Part shown: positions 12,437 through 20,393 of the stretch, piece after piece
Layout of the letters: each line of letters starts with the position of its first letter
How positions within the stretch are numbered: the first letter of the stretch is position 1
NCBI GenBank assembly: GCA_016282415.1
Contig: JAEEKO010000023.1
Span: forward strand, 1 to 20,393
Source of the DNA: Caryophanales bacterium
GTDB lineage: Bacteria; Bacillota_I; Bacilli_A; RF39; UBA660
Length of the DNA: 20,393 bases
Direction of reading: 5' to 3'
Position numbers and translations under genes: made by a program
Notes under the pieces: model-generated
Database searches by the model: none
Seen by the model: the letters and a program-made list of their open reading frames with translations, nothing else
What the model was told of the DNA's origin: nothing

Positions 12437-12916
12437 ATGATTATAGTTATACATGATTTAGAAGAAGAAATATTTAATAAAATAAATATTAAAGCGGATT
12501 TAATTTTATCACCAAAAGATAAGATTGGTCACTGTATGGGTTGTTTTGATTGCTGGTTAAAGAATGATGGAATTTGTAGTATACCGGATAAGTTTAATGA
12601 TATGAAGGATATTTATTTGAAAGCATCAAAAGTAATCGTAATAAGTAAGAATTGTTACGGAATGTTTAGTCCCTTTATTAAAAATGTTTTTGATCGTAGT
12701 ATTGGATATATTTCACCATATTTTCGTAAAGTATTTGGGGAAGTGCATCATCAATTAAGATATGATAAGGTTCTTCCGATGGAATATATTATTTATGATA
12801 GTAATAACGATGAGTGGATTAATACTTTTAACGAATTATTAAAAGCTAATCAAGAGAATTTTAATAATGATTATGAAGTTAAATATCTTAATGGAATCGA
12901 GGAGCTATATGAATAG
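12437..12916 (+). CDS. Flavodoxin-fold protein with a cysteine motif, lacking the FMN phosphate loop
   Basis: The protein has 159 residues. CMGCFDCWLKNDGIC (33-47, with C33, C36, C39, C47) is the signature seen after the first strand-helix unit in iron-sulfur flavoproteins and NADPH-dependent FMN reductases (PF03358). ASKVIVISKNCYGMFSPFIKNVFDRS is the family's second FMN loop region. Unusually, the N-terminus (MIIVIHDLEEEIF) lacks the GSPRxxSxT phosphate-binding loop and is about 20 residues short. The gene overlaps the next one by 8 bases (ATGAATAG, 12909-12916), and that protein does have the loop. The two may work as a complex, or this one may bind flavin or a metal through the cysteines alone. 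The SD GAAAGGAA is good and the frame is intact, so it is not simply a broken gene. Confidence 0.75.
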   Translation: MIIVIHDLEEEIFNKINIKADLILSPKDKIGHCMGCFDCWLKNDGICSIPDKFNDMKDIYLKASKVIVISKNCYGMFSPFIKNVFDRSIGYISPYFRKVFGEVHHQLRYDKVLPMEYIIYDSNNDEWINTFNELLKANQENFNNDYEVKYLNGIEELYE

Positions 12917-13484
12917 AGTTTTATTATTATCGGGAAGTCCAAAATATAAAAATAGTGGATCAGAATATTATTTAGATATTTTATATGAAGAATTAGATAA
13001 GAATTATTATATTGAAGAAGAAAAGATGCTATATTTTAATGATACGCTTAAGAAAAAGGTTAATGATGCGGATATTATTGTGTTATCAACGCCATTATAT
13101 GCTGATGCTTTACCATCACATGTTTTAGCTTTTTTAATGAAAATGGGAGATTTAGATTTATCTAATAAAATTTTATATGTTATGGTTAATTGTGGCTTTT
13201 TAGAAGGAATTCATAACGTGGTCGCACTTCGTATTATTAAGAACTATTGTGAAGCTCATGGTATTAAGTATATGGGTGGTTTAGGAATTGGGGGAGGACC
13301 AGTTGGGTACAAAAAAATCTTCTACAATTATCCTATTTATAAACAAATCAAAAACTTAGGAAGTGCAATTAATTATCAAAAACCATTTGAAAATAATTAT
13401 GTATCACCATTAATACCGCGATTCCTTTATATTAACATCGCTAACTATCGTTGGAAAAGAGAAATAAATACTTTAAAAAAATAG
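12909..13484 (+). CDS. NAD(P)H-dependent FMN oxidoreductase-like flavoprotein
   Basis: The protein has 191 residues and a flavodoxin-like fold. RVLLLSGSPKYKNSGSEYYL at 3-22 is the FMN phosphate-binding loop. ADIIVLSTPLYADALPSHVLAFLMKM at about 54-79 is the second flavin loop of the NADPH-dependent FMN reductase family, and LGIGGGPVG lies in the third region. It lacks the CxGCxxCW cysteine motif that its partner has. The gene starts 8 bases before the stop of its neighbour with GAGGAG at 12899-12904 as SD, so it is translationally coupled. It ends at TAG 13484. The C-terminal part after about 135 is unlike the short family members and may be a membrane-proximal or interaction segment. Likely an electron-transfer partner; the substrate is unknown. 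Confidence 0.82.
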   Translation: MNRVLLLSGSPKYKNSGSEYYLDILYEELDKNYYIEEEKMLYFNDTLKKKVNDADIIVLSTPLYADALPSHVLAFLMKMGDLDLSNKILYVMVNCGFLEGIHNVVALRIIKNYCEAHGIKYMGGLGIGGGPVGYKKIFYNYPIYKQIKNLGSAINYQKPFENNYVSPLIPRFLYINIANYRWKREINTLKK

Positions 13485-13527
13485 TTAATCATGCTACTAT
13501 ATAAGTATAAAATAGTGGGTTGATAAA

Positions 13528-14475
13528 ATGAAAAAGAAAAATTTTTTTATATCGATTACGATTATGTTAATCTTATTTTTATTACTAATCTATAGTTATC
13601 AATATGATGGTTATGTTAGTAAGTATATTGATATTATTCACACTGATTATTTAGATTACATTATGTTAGGAGTTACTAACTTAGGGCATGCAGTGGTTTT
13701 ATTAATCATTGCATTGTTCTTATTGGTTAGTATTGATTATCGTTCTTCTAAGAATATTACGGAGTTGTTAATTGGTGGAGTTTTATCCAATACGTTAATA
13801 AAACTATTCTTTAAACGTCCAAGACCATTCTCTTTATTCTATGAATATGGTTATAGTTTCCCAAGTGCTCATATGATGTTATCAATAATGTTTTATGGTT
13901 ACTTATGTTACTTGATGTATCATAGTAAAGCAAAGAAACCATATAAGATAATTTTCTTTACTATTATGGGATTATTAGTAAGTGCAATTGGCTTTTCAAG
14001 AATCTATATTAATGTTCATTACGTAAGTGATGTTGTTGGTGGTATCTTATTTGGATATTTATTATTGCTATTATTTATTATTTATACTAAACAAAAATAT
14101 AAATTAATTGATGAATCAATTCGCTTAGATAAAAGTTTTAAGTATGCTTTTAAAGGTATTAAAACAGTGGTTCTTTATGAGAAGAACATGCATATTCATG
14201 TTATAGCTGCAATTATTGTTATAATCATGGGCTTAAAGTTTAGTATTTCCACTGGAGAGTGGATAACTTGCTTTATCTTATTTGCGTTAGTTTTCTCCAG
14301 TGAGATATTTAATACTGCTATTGAAAAATGTGTTGATTATATTAGTGAAGATAAAAACCAACTTGCTGCAGCTATTAAAGATATGTCAGCAGGAGCGGTT
14401 TTAGTTAATGCTATTGTATCAGCAATTGTCGGTTTGATAATCTTTTTACCTAAAATTATTGAGTTTTTAAAATAA
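13528..14475 (+). CDS. PAP2 phosphatase - DgkA-type lipid kinase fusion
   Basis: The protein has 315 residues, a fusion of two multi-pass membrane enzymes. Residues about 7-190 are a PAP2 lipid phosphatase (PF01569) with all three motifs: KLFFKRPRP (92-100), FPSAH (111-115, nucleophile-region H115) and SRIYINVHYVSD (S157, R158, H164, D168). Residues about 203-310 are DgkA/UdpK (PF01219): FKYAFKGIKTVVLYEKN, SSEIFNTAIEKCVD (E259, N262, E266) and AAAIKDMSAGAV (K284, D285), matching catalytic positions of the family. In Gram-positives the DgkA homologue is an undecaprenol kinase and PAP2 proteins act as undecaprenyl-pyrophosphate phosphatases. One protein could therefore supply undecaprenyl phosphate for cell-wall synthesis from both undecaprenol and undecaprenyl pyrophosphate. 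-10 TATAAA (13506-13511) and SD GGGTTGAT precede the start. The fusion is in frame with no internal start. Confidence 0.92.
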   Translation: MKKKNFFISITIMLILFLLLIYSYQYDGYVSKYIDIIHTDYLDYIMLGVTNLGHAVVLLIIALFLLVSIDYRSSKNITELLIGGVLSNTLIKLFFKRPRPFSLFYEYGYSFPSAHMMLSIMFYGYLCYLMYHSKAKKPYKIIFFTIMGLLVSAIGFSRIYINVHYVSDVVGGILFGYLLLLLFIIYTKQKYKLIDESIRLDKSFKYAFKGIKTVVLYEKNMHIHVIAAIIVIIMGLKFSISTGEWITCFILFALVFSSEIFNTAIEKCVDYISEDKNQLAAAIKDMSAGAVLVNAIVSAIVGLIIFLPKIIEFLK

Positions 14476-14500
14476 ACTATAAATATAGTTTATTTTTTTT
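14472..14500 (+). terminator. Terminator after the PAP2-DgkA gene
   Basis: ATAAACTAT (14472-14480) pairs with ATAGTTTAT (14485-14493), followed by a T-run to 14500. The stop codon 14473-14475 is inside the stem. Confidence 0.88.
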
Positions 14501-14517
14501 AGGGTTTACCCTATAAT
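14501..14517 (+). promoter_or_regulatory. Promoter motif AGGGTTTA-N3-TATAAT of the beta-helix surface gene
   Basis: AGGGTTTA (14501-14508), 3 bases, TATAAT (14512-14517). The same arrangement with the same spacing lies upstream of the paralogous MBL gene (18145-18161). Confidence 0.6.
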
Positions 14518-14542
14518 AAGTATGTAAGGTAGGTCGTTAAAA

Positions 14543-17500
14543 GTGAGTAAACGTACAAGAAAAGTTATTCATGTTGCTTTTTATTTATTTTTTGCAGTAT
14601 TAATTGGATATGGTATATATAGTTTTATTTCTTTTTACTTTAAACCAAATAAATTAGTAGAATTAAATTCAAAATATATAACCTTATATGAAGGGGATGT
14701 TTATCCACTTCAAGGGGAATATAAAAGAGAAGATGGTTCTTTAGCTAAAATTATTTATTCTATAAATAAAGAAGATATTGCATCAATTGATCGTGAAACT
14801 GGTGTTATTGTTGCTAAAAAGAGTGGTAAAGCAACATTGTTTGCGACGGTTGAGGATGATTCGTCTATTTATAGTGAAGCAAATATTAAAGTTATTAAAC
14901 AAGATATGAACAATAATAAAGTAATTGTTAACGATAATAAAATTGAATTATCAGAAAACGTTCAAAAGCGTATTTATGTTAGTATTGGGAAAACTACGCC
15001 ATCTCGTGTTACTTATCGAAGTCAAAATGAAAAAGTGGTTAAGGTTAATGAAAATGGAGTGGTAGAAGCAGTAGGTTCTGGTGAAGCTAAAGTTGAGGTA
15101 GCACTTGATAATGGCAAACCAGAAATTGTAACAGTTAAAGTTAATCCGGATCAACCAAAAGCAAATGAAAATAATAACATATCAGTAAAAGGAATAACTT
15201 TAGATAAGCAGTATGTTAGTTTAAATAAAGGCCAAACGATTGCGTTTAAGGCAACCATTAATCCTAGTAATGCTACTAATAAAAAGGTGACCTGGTCTAC
15301 AAGTAATAAAAAAATTGCAACCGTTGACAATAGTGGTAATGTTAAAGCGGTTGGTACCGGAACTGCCGCAATTAGTGTAACAACTGCTGATGGTAATAAA
15401 ACGGCAGTAGTTAAGGTAACAGTTATTGATAATAATACCGTTATTGCCGTTGAAAAAATTAATTTAAATCGTGGTAACTATATATTGACTAGTGGTAAGG
15501 GGGAAGATATTAGTTATTCTGTTGTTCCAAGTAATGCTACTAATAAAACCCTTTCCTGGACAAGCAGTAATAATAATGTAGTTAAAGTTGATGGAAATGG
15601 CAAATTGACTGGTGTTGGGGCTGGAACAGCTACTATCACTGCTACAAGTAATAATGGTATTAAAGTATCAGCATCAGTTAAAGTTTATCAATCTGGATTA
15701 GCAGTAGCTGATACCTACAATGCTACGGATTCATATATTGTATATAATCACAATATTTTGGAATATGGTGCCGATCCATATGGTGTAAAAGATTCATCTG
15801 CGGCCTTTAAAGCAGCTGTTGATAAGAATGGCTCAGGAACAACTATATTTGTTCCAAAGGGAAGATATATTATTAATGATCAAATCACTATGCCTGATAA
15901 TTTTGCGTTTATAGGCGATTTAAAGCCGGGAACAGCCGATGGAACCATTTTAATGATTTATTATGGTGAAGGAACTACGAATGCTAAACAAAGTGCTTTC
16001 CGATTAAAAGATCAAGCAACATTACGTAACATTGCTTTTTGGTATCCTAAACAAAGAGTAAATGGCAAAGCTTATACAACGGCTTATCCACCAACAGTTA
16101 TTCAAGCTGGAGTTGAAGGTTTAACTTTAGAAAATATTAACTTTGTTAATTCATATATTGCAATGGATTTTGCTAATGATCATGAAAATTCATCAATTCA
16201 ATTCTTACGTAACGTTTATGGTACTCCATATTCGGGTTTAATTAATGATGCCAATTTGGATACTATTAAAATAATGAATTTAAATTTTAATGCTAATTAT
16301 TGGTTAAAGAGTGGACTTTCAAATGTTCCTGATGCTAATAATTTAAAAAAATCATTAAAAGCTACGGGAGTAGGATTAATGTTTGAACGTCTTGACTGGT
16401 TCTTCTTAAGTGGTGTTAAAATTGATAATTATAATGTTGGAGTTCATTTAAGAAGAAGTATACCTAAGGGATATAATGAGGTAGGTATTGCTGAAGGTGA
16501 GATGTATGATGTTCATGCCACTAATTGTAATTATCCATTATATCTACAAGACTTCGATCATGTAGTTGTTACTAATTCATCATTTACTTCCAATACTTCT
16601 ATGCCTGCTATCAATATAACAAAAGGAGTAAATGGTAATTTATCAATAAATAATTCAACAATTAGTGGTTCAACTGCTATTAAAAATGATGGTAATGTTT
16701 ATATATCGTTAACTGGTAATAAGATTACTGGTGCAATTACTAAAGCAAATGCAAATATGAAGTATTCATTTGTTAATAATTCATTGAGTAAAACCGGTTA
16801 TGATAGCTCTAATGTATCTGATAATGCTAAAACGGTTGGTACTGTAAATTATAATAAGAGTGTTGTTACTAAACCGTCATCAACTAAATTAGTAGCTATT
16901 TCAGCTAATAAAAATGAAGATATTTCAGACAAAGTTATTAATGCTATTAATTCTATTAAGAGTACGGGTGGTATTGTTTATATTCCAAAAGGAACATTTA
17001 CAATTAATAAACAAATTGTGGTTCCGTCTGGAGTTGAGATTAGAGGAGCTAACCCATGGGCTCATAATTTCTGGCACGTTGGAACAACCAGAATTAACAC
17101 AACTTATCAAAATACCTTATTTGTTTTAAACGCTAAATCTGGTTTAAATGGCTTTATGATAACGATGTTACCAGGAACTGCGACTGATTTACCATATACA
17201 ATTCAAGGTAAAGGTGACAATGTTTATGTTATGAATATGTGTTTACCAAATCTATCACGTGGAATTGATTTAAAAACGGTTCGCTCTAATAATCATTTAG
17301 TTGAAGCAATTTGGGGAGATTTTTATCATAATGGTATTAGTGTAGGTGGTGGAAGTAGTAATGGTATTATCAGAAATTGTCACTTTACAATTAATACTTT
17401 AAATCATAATGAAGATACTGTTTTTGCTGGTCAATTAAATTATATTTATCGTAATTTTACAGCATTTGAAATTGGTAAGAGTTCTAATGAGATTGTGGTT

Positions 17501-18073
17501 AATAACTTTGTTTATGGACCTAACACCGGATTCTTATTAAATGATGGTGCATCGGGATTTAATATTATTGGTGGTGGATCAGATGGTACGGCTTATGCTG
17601 CATATCGTTTCCGTGGCAATGTTAATGGTAATATTATTAATTCAATGACTGCGATATATCCAGCGCAAAACCATTTTGTATTAAATGTTGATATGGGAAC
17701 ACCATATCGTAATCGTCGTTATTTTCTTTCTGAGAATTCTTATTCAGGATATGTAAATATTGTTAATGCGATGATGTGGGGAACATCAACTGAAGACACG
17801 TCTTCAGCAATCGAATTACATGGTAATGGCGATATGCATTTCTATGGTGGTATTATTCTTGATGCTGGTAGTCCAATTATTAATGATAGCCAAACTAATC
17901 TTTCAACATTTGGATTAATAATGAGAACTCAAGGGGTTACAACGGTGAAACTTAATCCGGGAGCTAAAGGATATCATGAAGCCGGTAATATTTGTTATGA
18001 TGGTATTTGTACTAATCGTTTAGTAAATGCTGCAGGTATTAATATTTCAGCGAATAATAATGGTATTAAATAA
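14543..18073 (+). CDS. Large membrane-anchored surface protein: four Ig-like (Big_2) domains and two right-handed beta-helix domains
   Basis: The protein has 1176 residues, starting at GTG 14543 with AAGGTAGG (14526-14533) upstream. TM anchor at about 10-31. Four Big_2-type Ig-like domains follow at about 38-118, 124-200, 214-296 and 303-382; the last two have the clear TNKKVTWSTSNKKIATVD / AVGTGTA signature. Then come two pectate-lyase-like right-handed beta-helices (PF12708 type). The first starts near 405 (LEYGADPYGVKDSSAAFKAA, then IFVPKGRYIIN) and the second near 780 (GGIVYIPKGTFTINKQIVVPSGVEIRG), running to about 1140. Such folds bind or cleave polysaccharides; I cannot identify a catalytic set. 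The short tail has two Cys (CYDGICTN). It is probably an outward-facing carbohydrate-active protein on an Ig stalk. The first 200 residues are clearly duplicated in the next gene. Confidence 0.9.
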   Translation: MSKRTRKVIHVAFYLFFAVLIGYGIYSFISFYFKPNKLVELNSKYITLYEGDVYPLQGEYKREDGSLAKIIYSINKEDIASIDRETGVIVAKKSGKATLFATVEDDSSIYSEANIKVIKQDMNNNKVIVNDNKIELSENVQKRIYVSIGKTTPSRVTYRSQNEKVVKVNENGVVEAVGSGEAKVEVALDNGKPEIVTVKVNPDQPKANENNNISVKGITLDKQYVSLNKGQTIAFKATINPSNATNKKVTWSTSNKKIATVDNSGNVKAVGTGTAAISVTTADGNKTAVVKVTVIDNNTVIAVEKINLNRGNYILTSGKGEDISYSVVPSNATNKTLSWTSSNNNVVKVDGNGKLTGVGAGTATITATSNNGIKVSASVKVYQSGLAVADTYNATDSYIVYNHNILEYGADPYGVKDSSAAFKAAVDKNGSGTTIFVPKGRYIINDQITMPDNFAFIGDLKPGTADGTILMIYYGEGTTNAKQSAFRLKDQATLRNIAFWYPKQRVNGKAYTTAYPPTVIQAGVEGLTLENINFVNSYIAMDFANDHENSSIQFLRNVYGTPYSGLINDANLDTIKIMNLNFNANYWLKSGLSNVPDANNLKKSLKATGVGLMFERLDWFFLSGVKIDNYNVGVHLRRSIPKGYNEVGIAEGEMYDVHATNCNYPLYLQDFDHVVVTNSSFTSNTSMPAINITKGVNGNLSINNSTISGSTAIKNDGNVYISLTGNKITGAITKANANMKYSFVNNSLSKTGYDSSNVSDNAKTVGTVNYNKSVVTKPSSTKLVAISANKNEDISDKVINAINSIKSTGGIVYIPKGTFTINKQIVVPSGVEIRGANPWAHNFWHVGTTRINTTYQNTLFVLNAKSGLNGFMITMLPGTATDLPYTIQGKGDNVYVMNMCLPNLSRGIDLKTVRSNNHLVEAIWGDFYHNGISVGGGSSNGIIRNCHFTINTLNHNEDTVFAGQLNYIYRNFTAFEIGKSSNEIVVNNFVYGPNTGFLLNDGASGFNIIGGGSDGTAYAAYRFRGNVNGNIINSMTAIYPAQNHFVLNVDMGTPYRNRRYFLSENSYSGYVNIVNAMMWGTSTEDTSSAIELHGNGDMHFYGGIILDAGSPIINDSQTNLSTFGLIMRTQGVTTVKLNPGAKGYHEAGNICYDGICTNRLVNAAGINISANNNGIK

Positions 18074-18098
18074 GGATATTTATATATCCTTATTTTTT
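18070..18098 (+). terminator. Terminator after the beta-helix gene
   Basis: ATAAGGATAT (18070-18079) pairs with ATATCCTTAT (18084-18093) around TTAT and is followed by Ts to 18098. It includes the stop codon 18071-18073. Confidence 0.9.
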
Positions 18099-18144
18099 GC
18101 TGCTTAAAAGATAATATTTTTGTAAAAATTGTTGCTTATTTTTT

Positions 18145-18161
18145 AGGGTTTAATTTATAAT
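18145..18161 (+). promoter_or_regulatory. Promoter motif AGGGTTTA-N3-TATAAT of the MBL surface gene
   Basis: AGGGTTTA (18145-18152), 3 bases, TATAAT (18156-18161). TTGCTT (18132-18137) at 18 bases is a possible -35. The SD GAGGTG (18171-18176) precedes ATG 18182. Confidence 0.62.
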
Positions 18162-18181
18162 TAAAATAGCGAGGTGTGGGT

Positions 18182-20393
18182 ATGACTAAGAATAGAGTAT
18201 TTCAGATTGGTGGATATATTTTTCTATTAGTTTTAATTGGAGTAGGTACTTATTTATTTGTAAGTACACATTTTAAACGTAATAAAAAAATCATATTAAA
18301 TAGTGACCGCATTGTTTTATATGCCGGAGATACTTATCCTCTTGAAGGTGAGTATACTAAAGAAGATGGTACTAAAGCTAAAATAATTTATTCAATAAAT
18401 AATGAGAAGGTTGCAACTATTGATCGTGAAACTGGTGTTGTAATTGCGAAGAAACGTGGTAAAGCAACTCTTTTAGCATCAGTTGATGGTGATAATTCAA
18501 TATATGGTGAATGTAGTATTGAGGTTTTATTAGCAGATAATAATAAAGAAGTTATTTCTAATTCTAAAAGTATTATTTTAAAATCGAATGATAAACAAAG
18601 AATGTATATTAGTAGCGGAAAGATAGATCCTTCTCGTATAACTTATAAATCTTCTAACGAAAAAATTGCGACAGTAGATCAAAATGGGGTTATTACTGGT
18701 ATTACGGATGGTAATGTTAAGGTATCAGTATCAGTCGATGGTCAAGAACAAGCATCAACTGAAGTTAATGTTGATAACAATAATACTAAGACGATTACTA
18801 ATACTAATAAACCTCCGGAAAAAACTACTAATAATAATAATAACAATAACAACAACAATAATAATAACCAATCAACTACCACTAGCAAACCTAAAACAAA
18901 TGATAATAAACCTAAAACAGTCAGTGTTACATCAGTAACGGTTAATGTTGCTGCTAAGAAATTAAAAATTGGTGAATCATTTAAATTAGAAGCTTATGTT
19001 AATCCAAGTAATGCAACAAATAAAGCGGTTACATGGAAGACTAGTAATTCTAAAGTTGCAACAGTAGATCAAAATGGTAATGTTAAAGGAATTAAAGCTG
19101 GTAGTGCTGTTATAACCGTTGTAACTAAAGATGGTAATAAAACTGCTGTATGTAAGGTTGATGTATTAAGCAATACCATTGATGTTCAAAGTGTTGGAAT
19201 TGTTAATAAACAAGTTAATTTACAAATAGGTGGTGAAGCTACTATTACTGCAGCAGTATCACCAAGTAATGCTACGAATAAAACTTTAACATGGTCAAGT
19301 AGTAATACTAATGTAGCTACAGTAGATCAAAATGGTAAGGTAAAAGCAGTAGGTGTAGGTAGTGCTAATATAACTGCTAAATCTAATAATGGTAAAACGG
19401 CAACGAGTGTAGTTACGGTTACGGAACCACCAAAAAATCATGTTAATAAAATTCATTTCTTAGATACACAATCACAAACCAATCCATATTATCATAATGA
19501 TGCTATTTTACTTGAAAGTAATGGTAAATTTGCAATGGTAGATGTTGCTGTTGGTGGCGAGTCATGCAATAAGATTTTAAATTATTTAAATTCAGTAGGA
19601 GTTAAAAAACTGGAATTTGTTGTTATTACCCACTGGCATAATGACCATTATGGATGTAATGGTATATTTAGAGATGGTAGTGGTATTGAAGCTGATAAGT
19701 TCTATTTAAAAAACATTGATGCTACTTATAAAGTAAGCTTACCAGAAGCTTATCAAAATGAATATGTTTTATTTAAAACTAATGCTGGAAGTAAAGCAGT
19801 TCTATTAAAAGATAATATTACGCTTAATTTTGAAGATTATACTTTAGAGTTAAGAAATATGACTAACCGTGTTCAACAATTAGTAAATGGTAATTACTGT
19901 AATGGTAACCATGCTACATGTGGTGAAAATATTAATAGTATTGTTATTAAAGGTACCGATAAAATAAGTGGTAAAACTTTCTATCTAGCAGCTGATGCTG
20001 AAGGCTATCGTGATAATAACAATGAAGTAATTTATAATTGGGAATATGAACTTGCTAAAGGTGTTGGATATGTTGATATTTATAAAGTATCACACCATGG
20101 TCATGGTAGTTCTAAGTTAACTTACAATAATCCACGTCAATTAATGGATGTATTAAAACCTAAATATTCAATATTGACATCAGCAAGAACTTCAAATAAT
20201 GCTACAGGAATTAATGATACTGTTCAATATTTAAAGGATGTTGGTAGTAAGGTTTATTTTTCAGGATGTGGAACGGTAGTTGCAACTTTCCCTAATAATG
20301 CGTCCGGAAATATTGATGTGGTTCAATTAGCAAACGTTGATAATACCGAATTAGATCGTTGTACTAATTCTGGTGGAAGTTTAATTCCTCAAC
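18182..20393 (+). CDS. Membrane-anchored Ig-like/metallo-beta-lactamase surface protein, 3' end outside window
   Basis: The frame runs from ATG 18182 to the window edge without a stop (737 codons seen). TM anchor at about 8-27. Two divergent Big_2-like domains (about 38-118 and 126-200) are paralogous to those of the preceding gene. An Asn/Thr-rich linker (about 200-245) holds 13 consecutive Asn codons. Two canonical Big_2 domains follow (about 249-330, 334-416). From about 421 is a metallo-beta-lactamase fold: THWHNDHYG gives H484, H486, D488 and H489, LAADAEG gives D605, and SHHGHGSS gives H638 and H639. The order and the SHHGHGSS block resemble the ComEC/Rec2 MBL domain and outer-surface phosphodiesterases more than lactamases. 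All metal-binding residues are present, so a surface-tethered hydrolase is likely. Cysteines near 568-576 and at the end may form disulphides. Confidence 0.88.
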   Translation, partial: MTKNRVFQIGGYIFLLVLIGVGTYLFVSTHFKRNKKIILNSDRIVLYAGDTYPLEGEYTKEDGTKAKIIYSINNEKVATIDRETGVVIAKKRGKATLLASVDGDNSIYGECSIEVLLADNNKEVISNSKSIILKSNDKQRMYISSGKIDPSRITYKSSNEKIATVDQNGVITGITDGNVKVSVSVDGQEQASTEVNVDNNNTKTITNTNKPPEKTTNNNNNNNNNNNNNQSTTTSKPKTNDNKPKTVSVTSVTVNVAAKKLKIGESFKLEAYVNPSNATNKAVTWKTSNSKVATVDQNGNVKGIKAGSAVITVVTKDGNKTAVCKVDVLSNTIDVQSVGIVNKQVNLQIGGEATITAAVSPSNATNKTLTWSSSNTNVATVDQNGKVKAVGVGSANITAKSNNGKTATSVVTVTEPPKNHVNKIHFLDTQSQTNPYYHNDAILLESNGKFAMVDVAVGGESCNKILNYLNSVGVKKLEFVVITHWHNDHYGCNGIFRDGSGIEADKFYLKNIDATYKVSLPEAYQNEYVLFKTNAGSKAVLLKDNITLNFEDYTLELRNMTNRVQQLVNGNYCNGNHATCGENINSIVIKGTDKISGKTFYLAADAEGYRDNNNEVIYNWEYELAKGVGYVDIYKVSHHGHGSSKLTYNNPRQLMDVLKPKYSILTSARTSNNATGINDTVQYLKDVGSKVYFSGCGTVVATFPNNASGNIDVVQLANVDNTELDRCTNSGGSLIPQ
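18830..18868 (+). repeat. Asn-codon (AAT/AAC) trinucleotide tract
   Basis: Thirteen consecutive AAT or AAC codons lie in the linker of the MBL surface protein. AAT and AAC are mixed, so it is not a pure microsatellite. Length change would alter linker length without breaking the frame. Confidence 0.85.

Noticed and set aside
14951..18938. Frames at 14951-15154, 16914-17129, 16925-17110 and 18684-18938
   Set aside because: All are in other phases or strands within the two large surface genes; their composition is low-complexity Leu/Ile/Asn.
1..20393. CRISPR array, insertion sequence or origin of replication
   Set aside because: No regularly spaced repeats, no transposase frame with inverted ends and no DnaA-box cluster were seen.
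1..20393. Recoded UGA (Mycoplasma-type code)
   Set aside because: Trp is encoded by TGG throughout, the tRNA-Trp anticodon is CCA, and no gene needs read-through of TGA.

Overview
The window is very AT-rich, densely packed bacterial DNA. Several things suggest an uncultured gut-type member of the Bacillota/Mycoplasmatota border (RF39- or Erysipelotrichia-like Bacilli): the base composition, the many intrinsic terminators, the AGGTGAT Shine-Dalgarno (SD) sequences, a tRNA-Trp with a plain CCA anticodon, and the gene families present (CwlJ/SleB-like hydrolase, VanY peptidase, undecaprenol-kinase-type DgkA, Big_2 surface proteins). The taxonomic guess is inference. TGG is the tryptophan codon and I see no need for recoded TGA.

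Region 1 (1-4700) is an accessory, defence-like block. It opens with the tail of an AbiEi antitoxin and a complete AbiEii nucleotidyltransferase toxin (type IV toxin-antitoxin), followed by a third gene with an Abi_C-type C-terminus. A decayed tyrosine-integrase pseudogene lies convergent to these. Next come a NERD-HRDC nuclease-like protein and a two-gene operon: a small membrane protein and a ThsB-like TIR protein. The latter operon can only be transcribed through a terminator-like hairpin in its leader, which is itself spanned by a short possible leader ORF. This TM+TIR pair with its attenuator is the best candidate for a little-described system.

Region 2 (4700-10,800) looks chromosomal: a membrane-anchored D,D-carboxypeptidase, a convergent CwlJ/SleB-like hydrolase, tRNA-Trp, two GNAT acetyltransferases, an RBBP9/YdeN-type serine hydrolase and several uncharacterised small proteins. 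One 40-residue ORF overlaps the gene before it. Genes are separated by bidirectional hairpin terminators that often contain the stop codons. Many promoters are TATAAT (frequently extended TGn) placed about 6-7 bases before the SD, giving predicted 5' leaders of only about 10-20 bases.

Region 3 (10,800-20,393) is envelope-oriented. It holds a minus-strand pair of membrane proteins (one with two InlB-type repeats), a two-gene flavoprotein operon, a PAP2 phosphatase fused to a DgkA-type kinase (both halves with their catalytic residues), and two large paralogous surface proteins. These two share the same TM anchor, the same N-terminal Ig-like stalk and the same promoter motif, but carry different heads: two tandem right-handed beta-helices in one, a metallo-beta-lactamase fold in the other. 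The second runs off the window end.
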